NCBI GenBank assembly: GCA_019454045.1
Contig: SKCR01029102.1
Location: 186,001 to 250,000 of the forward strand
Source: Zanthoxylum bungeanum
Taxonomy: Eukaryota; Streptophyta; Magnoliopsida; Sapindales; Rutaceae
DNA: 64,000 bases
Direction of reading: 5' to 3'
Both the position numbers and the translations under genes were made by a program. Positions 12,968 through 23,879 of the stretch are shown here, piece after piece. Position 1 is the stretch's first letter; every line of letters starts with the position of its first letter. The notes beneath the pieces are model-generated. The model saw nothing but the letters and a program-made list of their open reading frames with translations. It was not told the origin of the DNA and did not search any database.

Positions 12968-13184
12968 TGATGAGTGGTAAATCTATCACTATTTCCCACT
13001 CATTTAACCTAATATTTTATATAGTTTCTTGAGTTTTGTGAATATTTTGATGTGTTTTGTGTTATTTTGTAGATAAATAAAGTTTCAGGGCATTCTGGAG
13101 GTGATTTGGAGCCAAAACAGTGAAAATTGGACAAAAAAAGCATTTTGGTAATTTTGGGTCAGAATTTGAGAAGTTTGACTTGCT

Positions 13185-13528
13185 AACGTGCGCCGTGTGA
13201 CGTGTCATCATCCTATGGTGCCAACAATCACCATCTCCACGTGTTGTCACGTGTCATTCTACGTGTCAGCCACGTCATCATCCACGTCAGCAGAAGACTG
13301 AGTCAACTTGCCATGTGTCAGCCACGCCATCATCAGCCAATCATAAAGTGCCATGTGTCGTAATCCTACGGTGCCGACAATCACTTTCATCACGTGTTGT
13401 CATGTCATCACAACATCAACGCCACGTCACTGCCACGTCAGCGTAATTATTGAGTTAATCTTCCACAATTGCCACGTCAGCGGATAAGAATCTGCGTGGA
13501 CCAATCACGTGTTGATACATCATCACGT
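13185..13528 (+). promoter_or_regulatory. ACGT-core (G-box/ABRE-like) motif array in LTR U3
   Basis: I count thirteen ACGT cores in about 345 bp, mostly as CACGTG(T) or CCACGTCA. They end about 50 bp before the TATA box. ACGT cores are the known binding sites of plant bZIP and some bHLH factors; use as an enhancer here is inference. The same array recurs in the 3' LTR (22,150-22,560) and in the split copy (410-647 and 9,299-9,480). Confidence 0.6.
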
Positions 13529-13580
13529 CGCGACGCAAGAAGAAACTTTGGCATCATGACGCGGGAGGCTTACCGGGGCT

Positions 13581-13588
13581 TATAAATA
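13581..13588 (+). promoter_or_regulatory. LTR TATA box (tataaata)
   Basis: The sequence ggcttataaatagagctc sits after the ACGT array and is conserved in the 3' LTR (22,611-22,618) and the split copy (9,571-9,578). Transcription would start about 30 bp downstream. Confidence 0.75.
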
Positions 13589-14068
13589 GAGCTCGAAATT
13601 TCAGTTTCAGATGTACCTTTCTCTTTAAATTCTCTGATGTAAATAGGGAGTTTTCTATCTAGTTTCTTTTAATTTCAATTTTGTAATTAATTTTAATTAC
13701 ATTCTGTAATAGTAATAGTAATTTTACTTTTTGTAATAGTAATAGTAATTTACTATTTTTTACTTTTACAATTTTACTACTCAACCATGAGGAGGTAACT
13801 TCCCCCTACTAGGGTGAAAGATAATTCTTTTACTATTGCAATTTAGATTAATCTCTCGTAATTATAATATATTCACTATTTAAAATTTGACTTAATGAGG
13901 ATACCTCTATATTGGCCGGTTGGTAATCCATTTTAAACTGGTTAAACCTGACTAAGTAAAGATACCTCCAGATTGGTCGGTTGGTAATTTACCGCCTTAA
14001 TGGATGATTGAACTTAATTTGACTTAATCACGCTACCGCCTATATGGCTAGTTGGTAATGTTATTAAA

Positions 14069-14071
<3 letters not shown>

Positions 14072-14119
<48 letters not shown>
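14072..14119. repeat. (TA)n microsatellite
   Basis: About 24 TA units interrupt the 5' LTR. The matching place in the 3' LTR (near 23,102) has only tatatattata, so the run expanded after insertion. Confidence 0.95.
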
Positions 14120-14122
<3 letters not shown>

Positions 14123-15006
14123 GTATGAGAGATATCTAAAATAGTAGTAGTAAAAGTAATTCCTTTTACATTAGTATTTTATTTTAATTTTACTTTTCAG
14201 TATTTACTTTATCGCATTTTAATTTTCAGTATTTACTTTATGCCTTTACTAGCCCTAGTTATGTGTTGTAACTAAGTTAGTTATCTAGGGTTGTGATGAA
14301 TTCCAATATCACCGGTTTATAAGGGGTTAAATTTTAGTTTGGGTAATATAAAGATTTATTTATTGAGTCTTAATCTTAATGCTTTTTCAATTAACTGGCC
14401 ATTAATAAAATGAACTGGTAAACTTAAAATGAACTTGGAAAAAGAGATTTTATGTTTAAGACCTTAGACTCAATAGCCCACGATCTTCCTTGAGGATAGA
14501 TAACCATTTAATAGATTTCCTTACAGGATAGAAATATACCTGTCGGGCTGGGGTAACCATAATTGGAACTTAATCTTAATGAATCCAGGTAATTTGATTG
14601 ACATAGACATATGATTCAATTGGGTTATACTGGGTATTTGTAATTGACCATCGGAAGAGGCTTTTACATAATTTAGTGTTCCAGGTTAGTAAATCAATGC
14701 ATGACCCAACTGTAAGATATCACTTCATCTTAAAATAATATTGGAAGGATTCACAACCCTGGATAGTTTTATAAATCTGAATTTTTCTTCAGTTTTCTTT
14801 CACGCAAATTTTATTTACTTATTTTTAAGTTTAAAAATCCATCACCATTTCAAATCAATCAATCAGCCTGTTAGATACTAGTAATCATTTGACCTTATAA
14901 AATTAATAGATTAGGTATTAAGTCCTCGTGGGATCGATACTTTTTATACTACTTGAACGATACGTGCGCTTGCGTTATACGGGTGTGAATAAGCCGATCA
15001 AGTTTT

Positions 15007-15023
15007 TGGCGCCGTTGCCGGGG
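15007..15023 (+). other. Primer binding site, tRNA-Asp type
   Basis: TGGCGCCGTTGCCGGGG lies 6 bp behind the 5' LTR end. It matches the complement of a plant tRNA-Asp 3' end, the usual primer of the Athila/Tat group. Confidence 0.88.
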
Positions 15024-15132
15024 AGTTATTTATCTTGTATTATTATTTTTGAGGTTAGATACTTTTACTTGTATCTAATTTCTTTTTACTTATTGTTTTT
15101 GTTTTCTTGTGTTTCAGGTTCTCAGACACTAC

Positions 15133-16458
15133 ATGAGACGAACCAGAAGCTTTGAAATCCATCCGTTTAACCCAGAGATTGAAAGAACCATCAGACAGTT
15201 GAGAAGGGAAATACGAGAAGGCCAAGAAACAATCGTTAACATGGAACCTGAACCTTTGGAGGTTGAACCACCAATTCCCATTCGGGACAGAACCATTCCG
15301 GTGATAGATGGCCTCATTTCCTGTATTGTACTTCCTCCCTTACCAGCAAATGCAGGTGATATCAAAACTTGCATTCAGATGATTCAGCAGTCAGTCCAGT
15401 TTGGAGAGAATGCAACTGAAGATCCTAATGCCCACATCAGCAACTTCCTGGAAGTTTGCGGCACTTTCAATTACAATCGAGCATTAGAAGAAGCAATGAG
15501 ACTGTGGGTTTTTCCATATTCCTTGAAGGACAGAGCTAAAGCTTGGCTACATTCACTGCCAGTAGGTTCCATCACAACTTGGAACGCTCTAGCCACCAAA
15601 TTCCTTGCAAAGTACTTTCCACCAACCAGAACAGCAAAATTGAGGAATGACATCACATCTTTTGTACAACATGATTCGGAAACCCTCTACGAAGCTTGGG
15701 AAAGGTACAAATATTTGCTCCAAAAATGTCCTCACCATGAGATTCCAAAATGGCTTCACCATGAGATTCCAAAATGGCTTCAAGTCCAAACTTTTTATAA
15801 TGGACTTTCTGGACTGATGAGAACCACAATTGATGCTGCTGCTAGATGAGCTTTGATGGCAAAAGGAGAAGATCAAGCCTGAGACCTAATTGAAGAAATG
15901 GCCAACAATAATTCCTTGTGGCCAACAGAAAGGAGCATGATTCAAAGAATTACATGAGTTTATGAAGTTGGAGTAAATACAGCAGTCAGTGCCAAGCTGG
16001 ATCAGATATGCAAATTCATGGAGACTCTCAGCACGCAAAGCAATATTGGAGCCATAAGTTCACCATATGGAGGAGCACCAGAACCAAACCAACTTGAAGG
16101 AACAATGAATTATGTCAACAATTTCAACAAACAGGGGAACAATCCATATTCCAACATCTACAACCCAGGGTGGAGGAATCATCCTAACTTTTCATGGAGG
16201 AATAATTCAGGGCAAAAGAACTATCCACCACCTGGATTCCAGCAACAGAACAAAGGCCAGGAACATGAAAAAGAACCAGTAATGGCAGAAGTGCTAGCTC
16301 AGTTAAAAAAATATAAAGTTATGTTTCAAAACCTATCAGCTTCTATCAAAGCACTGGAGAATCAAATTGGACAACGGGCCAATGCTCAGAGTTACAGACC
16401 ACCAGGAAACCTTCTTAGCAACATAGAACCAAATCCAAGGAACCGGGGAAAGGAGTAA
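15133..16458 (+). pseudogene. Ty3/gypsy gag remnant
   Basis: Gag forms the capsid that packages the element RNA. I take the ATG at 15,133 because it opens the frame and follows the PBS leader. The retrotransposon-gag domain is clear: FLEVCGTFNYN, WVFPYSLKDRAKAWLHSLP, TTWNALATKFLAKYFPP and QTFYNGLSGLMRTTIDAAAR. Stops at 15,847, 15,880, 15,955 and 16,456 interrupt an otherwise unshifted frame. An N/Q/P-rich tail (about 16,080-16,260) follows. A perfect 24-bp tandem duplication at 15,733-15,780 repeats HHEIPKWL inside the domain. Confidence 0.9.
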
Positions 16459-17466
16459 TGTCAAGCCATCACCTTGGAAAGCGGTACTGAAATCAACAAA
16501 GATGTTGGAATCAAAGAAACAGTTGAGGAAGTTCCTAAAGATGCAGTTCCATAGATGGAGGAAAAAGAAGCAAAGAAAAAAGAACAGATCACTCCACCTC
16601 CACCATTTCCTTAGCTTATTCAGAAAAACAAACTGGACAAGCAGTTTGCTCGATTCTTGGAGGTGTTCAAAAAGCTGCAGATCAACATCCCATTTGCAGA
16701 AGCATTGGAATAAATACCTAGCTATGTCAAATTCATGAAAGATATTCTTTCACGAAAATAGAGATTGGGAGATTACGAGACAGTAGCATTGATGGAAGAA
16801 TGCAGTGCCATCATTCAGAGGAAACTTCCCCCGAAATTGAAAGATCCTGGCAGTTTCACAGTCCTGTGCACCATTGGAGAACATTATATCGGTAAGGCTT
16901 TATGTGATTTAGGTGCAATTGTTAAATTAATGCCTTTTTCTATTTACAGGAAACTGCAAATTGGAGAAGCAATGCCTACCTCAGTCTCACTGCAACTTGC
17001 TGATCGAACACTCGCATTTCCGAGAGGAGTCGTTGAAGATGTGCTGGTCAAAGTTGACAAACTCATTCTTCCAACAGATTTCATTATCCTAGACATGAAA
17101 GAAGACAAAGATGTTCCTATCATTCTTGGGAGACCATTCTTGGCGACAGGTCGGATTGTGATTGATGTACAAAAAAGAGAACTAACCATGAAAGTTCAGG
17201 ACCAAGAAGTTACCTTCAATGTTTTCAAAGCCATGAAATTCCCGAGTGAAGAAATGAAGGAAGAATGTTTTAGAATTGATGTTTTTGATAGTATCATCCA
17301 GGATACTGATATAATTCCCACGGACAAACTTGAAGCTTGCATCACCAACATGACTGATAGCGAGTTAGATGCTGAAATTCTGGAATGTATCAACTATCTT
17401 GACAAGCCGTTTCATTTCAAAGTAACAACACCAGTTGAAAGTCTGGAACTCCCAAAGAAAGATTGA
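16459..17466 (+). pseudogene. Ty3/gypsy protease remnant
   Basis: It continues in the gag frame through stops at 16,552, 16,612, 16,711 and 16,759. From 16,765 on, 233 codons are open. The pepsin-like retroviral protease is recognised by FTVLCTIGEHYIGKALCDLGA (catalytic Asp in DLGA, near 16,906), then LQLADRTLAFPRGVVEDVLV and VPIILGRPFLATGR. This is the longest unbroken domain of the element. It ends at the TGA at 17,464; RT follows in the same frame. Confidence 0.88.
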
Positions 17467-18956
17467 ATCAAACATTCGATTGAAGAACCATCTCAGCTAG
17501 AGCTGAAGTTACTTCTGAGTCATCTCAGGTATGCATTTCTTGGAAACTCTTCTGAATTACTTGTTATTATTTCTTCTTCTCTAACATTGGAGTATGAAGA
17601 AATGTTACTGAGAGTGTTACGATAGCACAAGAAAGCCATTGGCTGGACTATAGCAGACATTTGAGGCATTAGTCCATCATTTTGCATGCAAAAGATTTTG
17701 ATGAACAATGAGTACAAACCCAAAGTGGAGCATCAACGGAGACTCAATCCAATCATGAAGGAAGTCGTGAAAAAAGAAATCATCAAAAGGTTGGATGCTG
17801 GCATCATTTACCCCATCTCAGATAGCACTTGGGTGAGTCCTATGCAGTGTGTGCCGAAGAAATGAGGAATTACTGTAGTCACCAATGAAAAGAACGAGCT
17901 AATTTCAAAAAGAACGGTGACTGGATGGAGAGTATGCATGGATTACCGAAAGATGAACAAAGCCACGAGAAACTACCATTTTCCGCTGCCATTCATTGAT
18001 TAGATGCTGGACAGACTGGTGGGACATGAATTCTATTACTTTCTGGATGAATATTCAGGGTACAATCATATTGCTATCGCCCCAAAAGATCAGGAGAAAA
18101 CCACTTTTACGTGTCCCTATGGTACTTTTGCTTTCTGCAGGATGCCATTTGGATTATGTAATGCCCCAGCCACATTTCAGTGTTGCATGATGGCCATTTT
18201 CTCAGATATGTTAGAACAGAGTATGGAGGTATTCATGGATGATTTCTCTGTGTTTGGACACTCTTTTGACCACTGCTTGCAAAATCTGGAACATGTATTA
18301 CAAAGGTGCGAAAATACAAACCTGGTACTCAACTGGGAGAAATGCCACTTCATGGTGCAGGAAAGCATTGTTCTTGGATACCGGATCTCATAAAAGGGAA
18401 TCAAGGTAGACAAAGCAAATATTTTCTACACCATTTACTACTCCAGCAGAACTCTGAATGAAGCTCAACTCAACTACACAACTAGTGAAAAGGAGTTGCT
18501 TGCAGTTGTGTTTGGTTTCGACAAATTCCGCTCTTATCTGTTGGGTCCTAAAGTGGTGGTTTACACAGATCATTCAACAATCAAATATCTGATCACAAAG
18601 AAAGACGCCAAACCCAGATTGATCCGTTGGATACTTCTTCTGCAAGAATTCGACGTGGAGATTTGAGACAGAAAATGGACAGAAAACCAAGTGGCAGATC
18701 ATCTATCGAGGCTCGAGAATGAAGAAACAGTTGGCAAAGAATTTTCAATCAAAGAAACTTTTCTAGATGAACATCTATTTGCCATGAAACAACAGGAAGT
18801 CCCTTGGTATGCTGACTATATCAACTTCATTGTATCAGGAAAATGGCCGTTGGAATGAACAACTCAACAACGGAAGAAATTCTTCAAAGAAGTCAAGTAC
18901 TATATTTGGGATGAACCATACCTGTGTAAACGCTGTGCTAATCAATTTTAAGATGG
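17467..18956 (+). pseudogene. Ty3/gypsy RT-RNase H remnant with connection-domain deletion
   Basis: RT reads through in frame: RRLNPIMKEVVKKEIIKRLDAG, WRVCMDYRKMN, LDEYSGYNHI, YGTFAFCRMPFGLCNAPATF and the catalytic box VFMDDFSVFG (near 18,228-18,257). Stops include 17,623, 17,659, 18,001 and 18,391. Right after KGIKVDKA (near 18,417) the frame jumps to [20 protein letters not shown] of RNase H. The thumb/connection and the first RNase H Asp motif, about 130-150 codons in relatives, are gone. The rest of RNase H keeps SEKELLAVV and [10 protein letters not shown]. Confidence 0.9.
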
Positions 18957-20089
18957 TGTGTTCCACATAAGGAGGTCAACAGTGTTTTGCAGCACTGTCA
19001 TTCATCACCATATGGCGGACATTTCAGCGGGAATAAAACTACAGCAAAAGTCCTTTAATCAGGTTTGTTCTGGCCCATTTTTTTAAAGATGCTTATTTTT
19101 TTATTCTTCAATGTGACTGGTGCCAAAGAACGGGGAATATTTCGAGGATAAATGAAGGACCATTGCAAAATATTCTGGAAGTGGAGATATTCGATGTATG
19201 GGGTATTGATTTCATGGGATCATTTGTTCCATCATTCGGAAACCTGTATATATTGGTTGCGGTAGACTACGTCTCCAAATGGGTTGAAGCAATTGCATTG
19301 CCATCCAACGATTCAAAAGTGGTGATCAAATTCCTTAAAAAGAATATTTTCACTCAGTTCGGAACACCTCATGCAATTATCAGTGATGGTGGCATATATT
19401 TCTGCAATATATATTTTGATGCACTCCTATCCAAATACGGAGTTACTCACAAGGTTGCCACAACTTATCATCCACAGTCAAATGGACAGGTTGAGGTTTC
19501 AAATAGGGAAATCAAAAGAATCTTGGAGAGAATCGTTGGATCAACAATGAGGGACTGGTCGATAAAATTGGATGACACATTATGGGCCTACCGAACATCT
19601 TACAAGACACCCATTGGTATGTCCCCATATCGATTGGTGTTTGGGAAAACATGACATCTACCAGTTAAGCTTGAATACAAGGCGTACTGGGCACTGAAGA
19701 AGTTGAATCTTGATCCACAAGCTGCATGAGAGAAAAAACTTCACAAACTCAATGAATTGGAGGAATTTTGCCTACAGGCTTATGAGAATGCCAAATTGTA
19801 CAAAGAAAAGACCAAGAAATGGCATGATCGAAAAATAGTGCACAGATAGTTGGAACCAAGGCAGCATGTGTTGTTGTACAACTCGAGGTTGAAACTTTTC
19901 CCTGGAAAGTTGAAATCTAGGTGGTCAGGTCCATTTGTGATCACTCAGGTTTTACCATATGGATCTGTTGAGTTACTGGATCACAATACCAACAACACAT
20001 TCAAGCTTAACAGTCAACGTGTCAAGCACTACTGGGGAGAATCATTTGATCGACAAAAAGAAAGTGTCACACTTTCAGATCCAGCATAA
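18957..20089 (+). pseudogene. Ty3/gypsy integrase remnant
   Basis: After a frameshift near 18,955, the HHCC zinc finger reads HCHSSPYGGH and, after further indels in T-runs at 19,078-19,106, CDWCQRTG. The DDE core is open over 19,163-19,654: first Asp in [10 protein letters not shown], second in [11 protein letters not shown], Glu in [15 protein letters not shown]. The C-terminal part (KAYWALKKLN, then LLYNSRLKLFPGKLKSRWSGPF) continues in the same frame through stops at 19,652, 19,727 and 19,847 to the TAA at 20,087. Confidence 0.92.
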
Positions 20090-20226
20090 AGTTTGAGCAG
20101 TCACGTCTAGCTGACGATGTTAAACTTAGCGCTCGCAGGGAGGCAACCAATACAATTGTGTATATATTGTGATTTGGTGTGATTACAATTTGTGTATTTA
20201 GTTTTTGCAGATTAAGTTATTTCAAA

Positions 20227-20716
20227 ATGGAAGAAGTTCTCGCAAATCTTCACAAACAATTTCCTTCTCTTCCTAAAAAATCTCTGATGAAAGTTTACAA
20301 AGCTCGCTTGGAACGGATGAGACTACTGATGATCAAAAGGTATTCCTACTGATATTCGTTGGATTATTGAATTAATGGTCCGATTGGTATGTGAGTCTTC
20401 TGATCCTTTTATTTCACATCTGCCGGGTTTAGGAAGAAGCACCTATGCTAAAAAGAAAAGAGCCAAAATAATGGGTGTATGCTATAAATGTGCTCGCATG
20501 TTTTGTAATACTCGTTGTCGTTATTTAGGAACGGTGTCTGATAACCGTGAAGATAAGATTAATTTCATTAGGGATGGCTTGAGTAAGGAGTCTTTGGATG
20601 ACATATCTAAAACTCTTGAGACGCATCCCAGTGGATATGTGTATCACGAAATTCGTGTGTTATATGCACAATTCCAAAAAAGAAAGACAACAGTTAAGTC
20701 TCGAGAATCTGACTAA
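20227..20716 (+). pseudogene. Extra small ORF behind pol: basic, Cys-rich protein, one frameshift
   Basis: It starts at ATG 20,227 (MEEVLANLHKQFPSLPKKSL...), 137 bp after pol. One frameshift lies between about 20,320 and 20,339; the second frame is then open from 20,339 to the TGA at 20,714, giving roughly 165 residues. The core is a basic patch AKKKRAK (20,447-20,467) followed by C-x2-C-x4-C-x3-C (20,480-20,518) and a charged tail with INFIRDGLSKESLDD. No transmembrane segment is visible, so it is not an env-like protein of the Athila kind. The order of helix, G-R-S/basic patch, Cys cluster and F-I-x-x-G resembles the Cys-rich nucleic-acid-binding proteins of plant carlavirus-type RNA viruses. 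That is a pattern likeness seen by eye, not a demonstrated homology. Confidence 0.6.
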
Positions 20717-21917
20717 AAAAGACCCTGTTTTCCAATTTATAAGAAAATCGGATGGGAAGCATGTTCCTGACGCATAGATGTCAATCAAGCCGCTACTTTT
20801 CTTGTACATGTTATATCTCTTTGTCTTTTCCTAATAATTATGATTTGTCTTGTTGTTTTCTTTTATTTTCTCCGACAGAATCCTGACCTTTTTTACTATC
20901 ACAAATTATAGTACTGTTTAACTAATTACAAAAAATATTTTGCGTTTTTGTATTTTTATTTTGACTAAAAAAGTGAAATTGGTGAGAGATAGTTGTGTAA
21001 GGAGTTCCCACTCCTGATACGTATTTCAACCCATTTTCGAAACAAGTTAATTTTTGTTTATTTCCTTTTCAATTATTTAATTTGTAAATTCTCCATAAAA
21101 CTGACTGAAATAGATCTTCATATACTCAGTTGGCAGGTATTATCAATATGCATAGTAATATACGGACATGAGTTGTAATTGAAAAAATTGTAATATTCAG
21201 TGCTCCAGTTTAATTGGAGGAAACATCTCAAAAAGTGATGGAGTAAAAAAAATCTGAGATCCGGGTTATTAAGTCTATAAGGGTGTTTTAACGCCTAGTG
21301 CCCTAAAGCCAACTGGTTTGAGAGTCACTGGCCCAAAGCTCGCTACATTGATCAAGGATGTAGCAAAAATATATATATCTGAAGTCTGAGTAATTAAGTC
21401 TGTAGGGGTGTTTTAACACCTGGTGCCCTAAAGCCAACTGGTTTGCTGCAAAAAGGTGTGAATTCTGATAATACTTTAAGATAAAAATATTACTCTCTTA
21501 TCAACTAAACTTGTGACTGTTGTGGGCAAAAATGAGTTGATTAATATTTTGTTAGCTGTGTATATGGAGAATGGTAATTATAATCGGAGAATTTACTTAT
21601 TCGGTAATTTACAAAGAAACAAAGCAACTAATAACTTGGAGTAGAAGTCTTACCTGATTAGTCACTAACTTCTTTATTCTATTTTCTCTTGTCTTTTTGC
21701 TTTTATGTGCATTAGTTTCACTACCTTTTTACTTTTGTAAAATGTTTGTGGGTATCATTGCTGTAAACCCTCACGAGACTATAACTCGTCCACTAGGGAT
21801 ACCTAGGGGTTTAAAGGCTTGTTTCATACGCTAAATGCAACCGTGATCCCTACGAAAGTGGCTTAGTTAATTTTATTTATGTTATTCTATGTTTTGCTCG
21901 ATGACTAGCAAAATGTT
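20717..21917 (+). other. Ty3/gypsy 3' untranslated region
   Basis: I see no convincing gene. A 68-bp direct repeat (21,253-21,320 and 21,378-21,445) carries 'gggtgttttaacgcc' and 'ccctaaagccaactggtttg'. A hydrophobic 61-codon frame at 20,993-21,178 looks like chance AT-rich coding. Confidence 0.7.
21253..21445 (+). repeat. 68-bp direct repeat in the 3' UTR
   Basis: The two copies are separated by 57 bp and differ at about ten positions. They lie 480-680 bp before the 3' LTR. Function unknown. Confidence 0.85.
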
Positions 21918-21930
21918 AGGTTTGGGGGTG
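21918..21930 (+). other. Polypurine tract of the Ty3/gypsy element
   Basis: The run aggtttgggggtg abuts the TG of the 3' LTR at 21,931, the correct place for plus-strand priming. Confidence 0.8.
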
Positions 21931-23879
21931 TGATGAGAAGTAAATCTATCACTATTTCCCACTCATTTAACCTAATATTTTGTATAGTTTCTTGAGTTTT
22001 GTGAATATTTTGATATGTCTGTGTTATTTTGGAGATAAATAAAGTTTTAGGACATTCTGAAGGTGATTTGGAGCCAAAACAGTGAAAATTGGACAAAAAG
22101 GGTATTTTGGTAATTTTGGCACATCACGACGCGCAGGCTGCGTACCGCAAGCTTGCTAACGTGCGTCGGGTCCACATGTCAGAATTTGAGAAGTTTGACT
22201 TGCTAACGTGCGCCGGACTTTGCTAACATGCGCCGTGCCACGTGTCATCATCCTACGGTGCCGACAATCGCCATCGCCATATGTTGCCACGTGTCATTCT
22301 ACGTGTCAGCCACGTCATCATCCACGTCAGCAAATGACTGAGTCAACTTGCGACGTGTCAGCCACGTCATCATCAGCCAATCATAAAAGTGCCATGTGTC
22401 GCAATTCTATGGTGTCGACAATCACTTTCGCCACGTGTTGCCACGTCATCGCCATGTCACTGCCACATCAGCATAATTATTGAGTTAATCATCCACAATT
22501 GCCACGTCAGCGGATAAGAATCTGCGTGGACCAATCACGTGTTGACACATCATTGCGTCGCGACGCAAGAAGAAACTTTGGCGTCGCGACGCGGGAGGTT
22601 TACCGGGGCTTATAAATAGAGCTCAAAATTTCAATTTTAGATGTACCTTTCTCTCTGAATTCTCTGATGTAAATAAGGAGTTTTCTACCTAGTTTTTTTT
22701 TTTAATTTCAATTTTGTAATTAATTTTAATTACATTCTGTAATAGTAATAGTAATTTTACTTTTTGTAATAGTAATAGTAATTTACTATTTTTTACTTTT
22801 ACAGTTTTACTACTCAACCATGAGGAGGTAACTTCCCCCTGCTAGGGTGAAAGGTAATTCTTTTACTATTGCTATTTAGATTAATCTCCCGTAATTATAA
22901 TATATTAACTATTTAAAATTTGACTTAATGAGGATACTGCTATATTGGCCGGTTGGTAATTCATTCTAAACTGGTTAAACCTGACTAAGTAAGGATACTG
23001 CCGGATTAGTCGGTGGTAATTTACCGCCTTAATGGCTGGTTGGACTTAATTTGACTTAATCACGCTACCGCCTATATGGCTGGTTGTAATGTTATCACAA
23101 GTTTATATATTATAGTATGTGATATCTAAAATAGTAGTAGTAAAAGTAATTCCTTTTACCTTAATATTTTATGTAATTTTACTTTTCAGTATTTACTTTA
23201 CCTCATTTTAATTTTCAGTATTTACTTTATGTCTTTACTAGCCCTAGTTATGTGTTGTAACTAAGTTAGTTATCTAGGGTTGTGATGAATTCAAATATCA
23301 CCGGTTTATAAGGGGTTAGATTATAGTTTAGGTAATATAAATATTTATTTATTGAGTCTTAATCTTAATGCTTTTTCAATTAACTGGCCATTAATAAAAT
23401 TGAATTGGTAAACTTAAAATGAAATTGGAAAATGGATTTTAGGTTTAAGACCTTAAACTCAATAGTCCACGATCTTCGTTGAGGATAGATAACCCTTTAA
23501 TAGATTTCTTTAGAGGATAGAAATATACCTGTCAGGCGGGGGTAACCATAATTGGAACTTAATCTTAATGAATCCAGGTAGTTTGATTGACATAGATATA
23601 TGATTCAATTGGGTTATACTCGGTATTTGTAATTGACCATTGGAAGAGGCTTTTATATAATTAGTGTTCCAGGTCAGTAAATCAATACATTACCCAATTG
23701 TAAGATAATCACTTCATCTTAAAATAATATTGGAAGGATTCACAACCCTGGATAGTTTTATAAATCTGAATTTTTCTACAGTTTTCTTTCACGTAAATTT
23801 TATTTACTTGTTTTTAAGTTTAAAAATCCATCACCATTTCAAATCAATCAATCAGCCTGTTAGATACTAGTAATCATTT
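21931..23879 (+). repeat. Ty3/gypsy 3' LTR, truncated
   Basis: It aligns with the 5' LTR from TGATGAG to 'actagtaatcattt' (14,889 in the 5' LTR) and then breaks. The last roughly 110 bp, including the terminal CA, are replaced by unrelated sequence. TATA box at 22,611-22,618. Confidence 0.9.

Larger units (their letters stand above)
12968..15000 (+). repeat. Ty3/gypsy 5' LTR
   Basis: A 2,033-bp LTR from TGATGAG to ...CCGATCA. It aligns throughout with 21,931-23,879. The U3 part holds an ACGT-core motif array and a TATA box. A (TA)n run at about 14,072-14,119 is unique to this copy. Confidence 0.92.
12968..23879 (+). mobile_element. Athila/Tat-type Ty3/gypsy retrotransposon, decayed, 3' end truncated
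   Basis: The order is 5' LTR, tRNA-Asp-type PBS, gag, protease, RT, RNase H, integrase, an extra small ORF, PPT, 3' LTR, all on the plus strand. The integrase lies after RNase H, which defines Ty3/gypsy. It inserted into the RNase H end of the copia-B remnant. The left 5 bp are cttac (12,963-12,967); no right target duplication can be found because about 110 bp of the 3' LTR end is missing. The whole gag-to-RT part remains in one reading frame broken only by stops. Confidence 0.92.

Noticed and set aside
20993..21178. Hydrophobic 61-codon frame as a possible env-like remnant
   Set aside because: It opens on AT-rich DNA, has no signal peptide or coiled coil, and lies in the 3' UTR beside the direct repeat.
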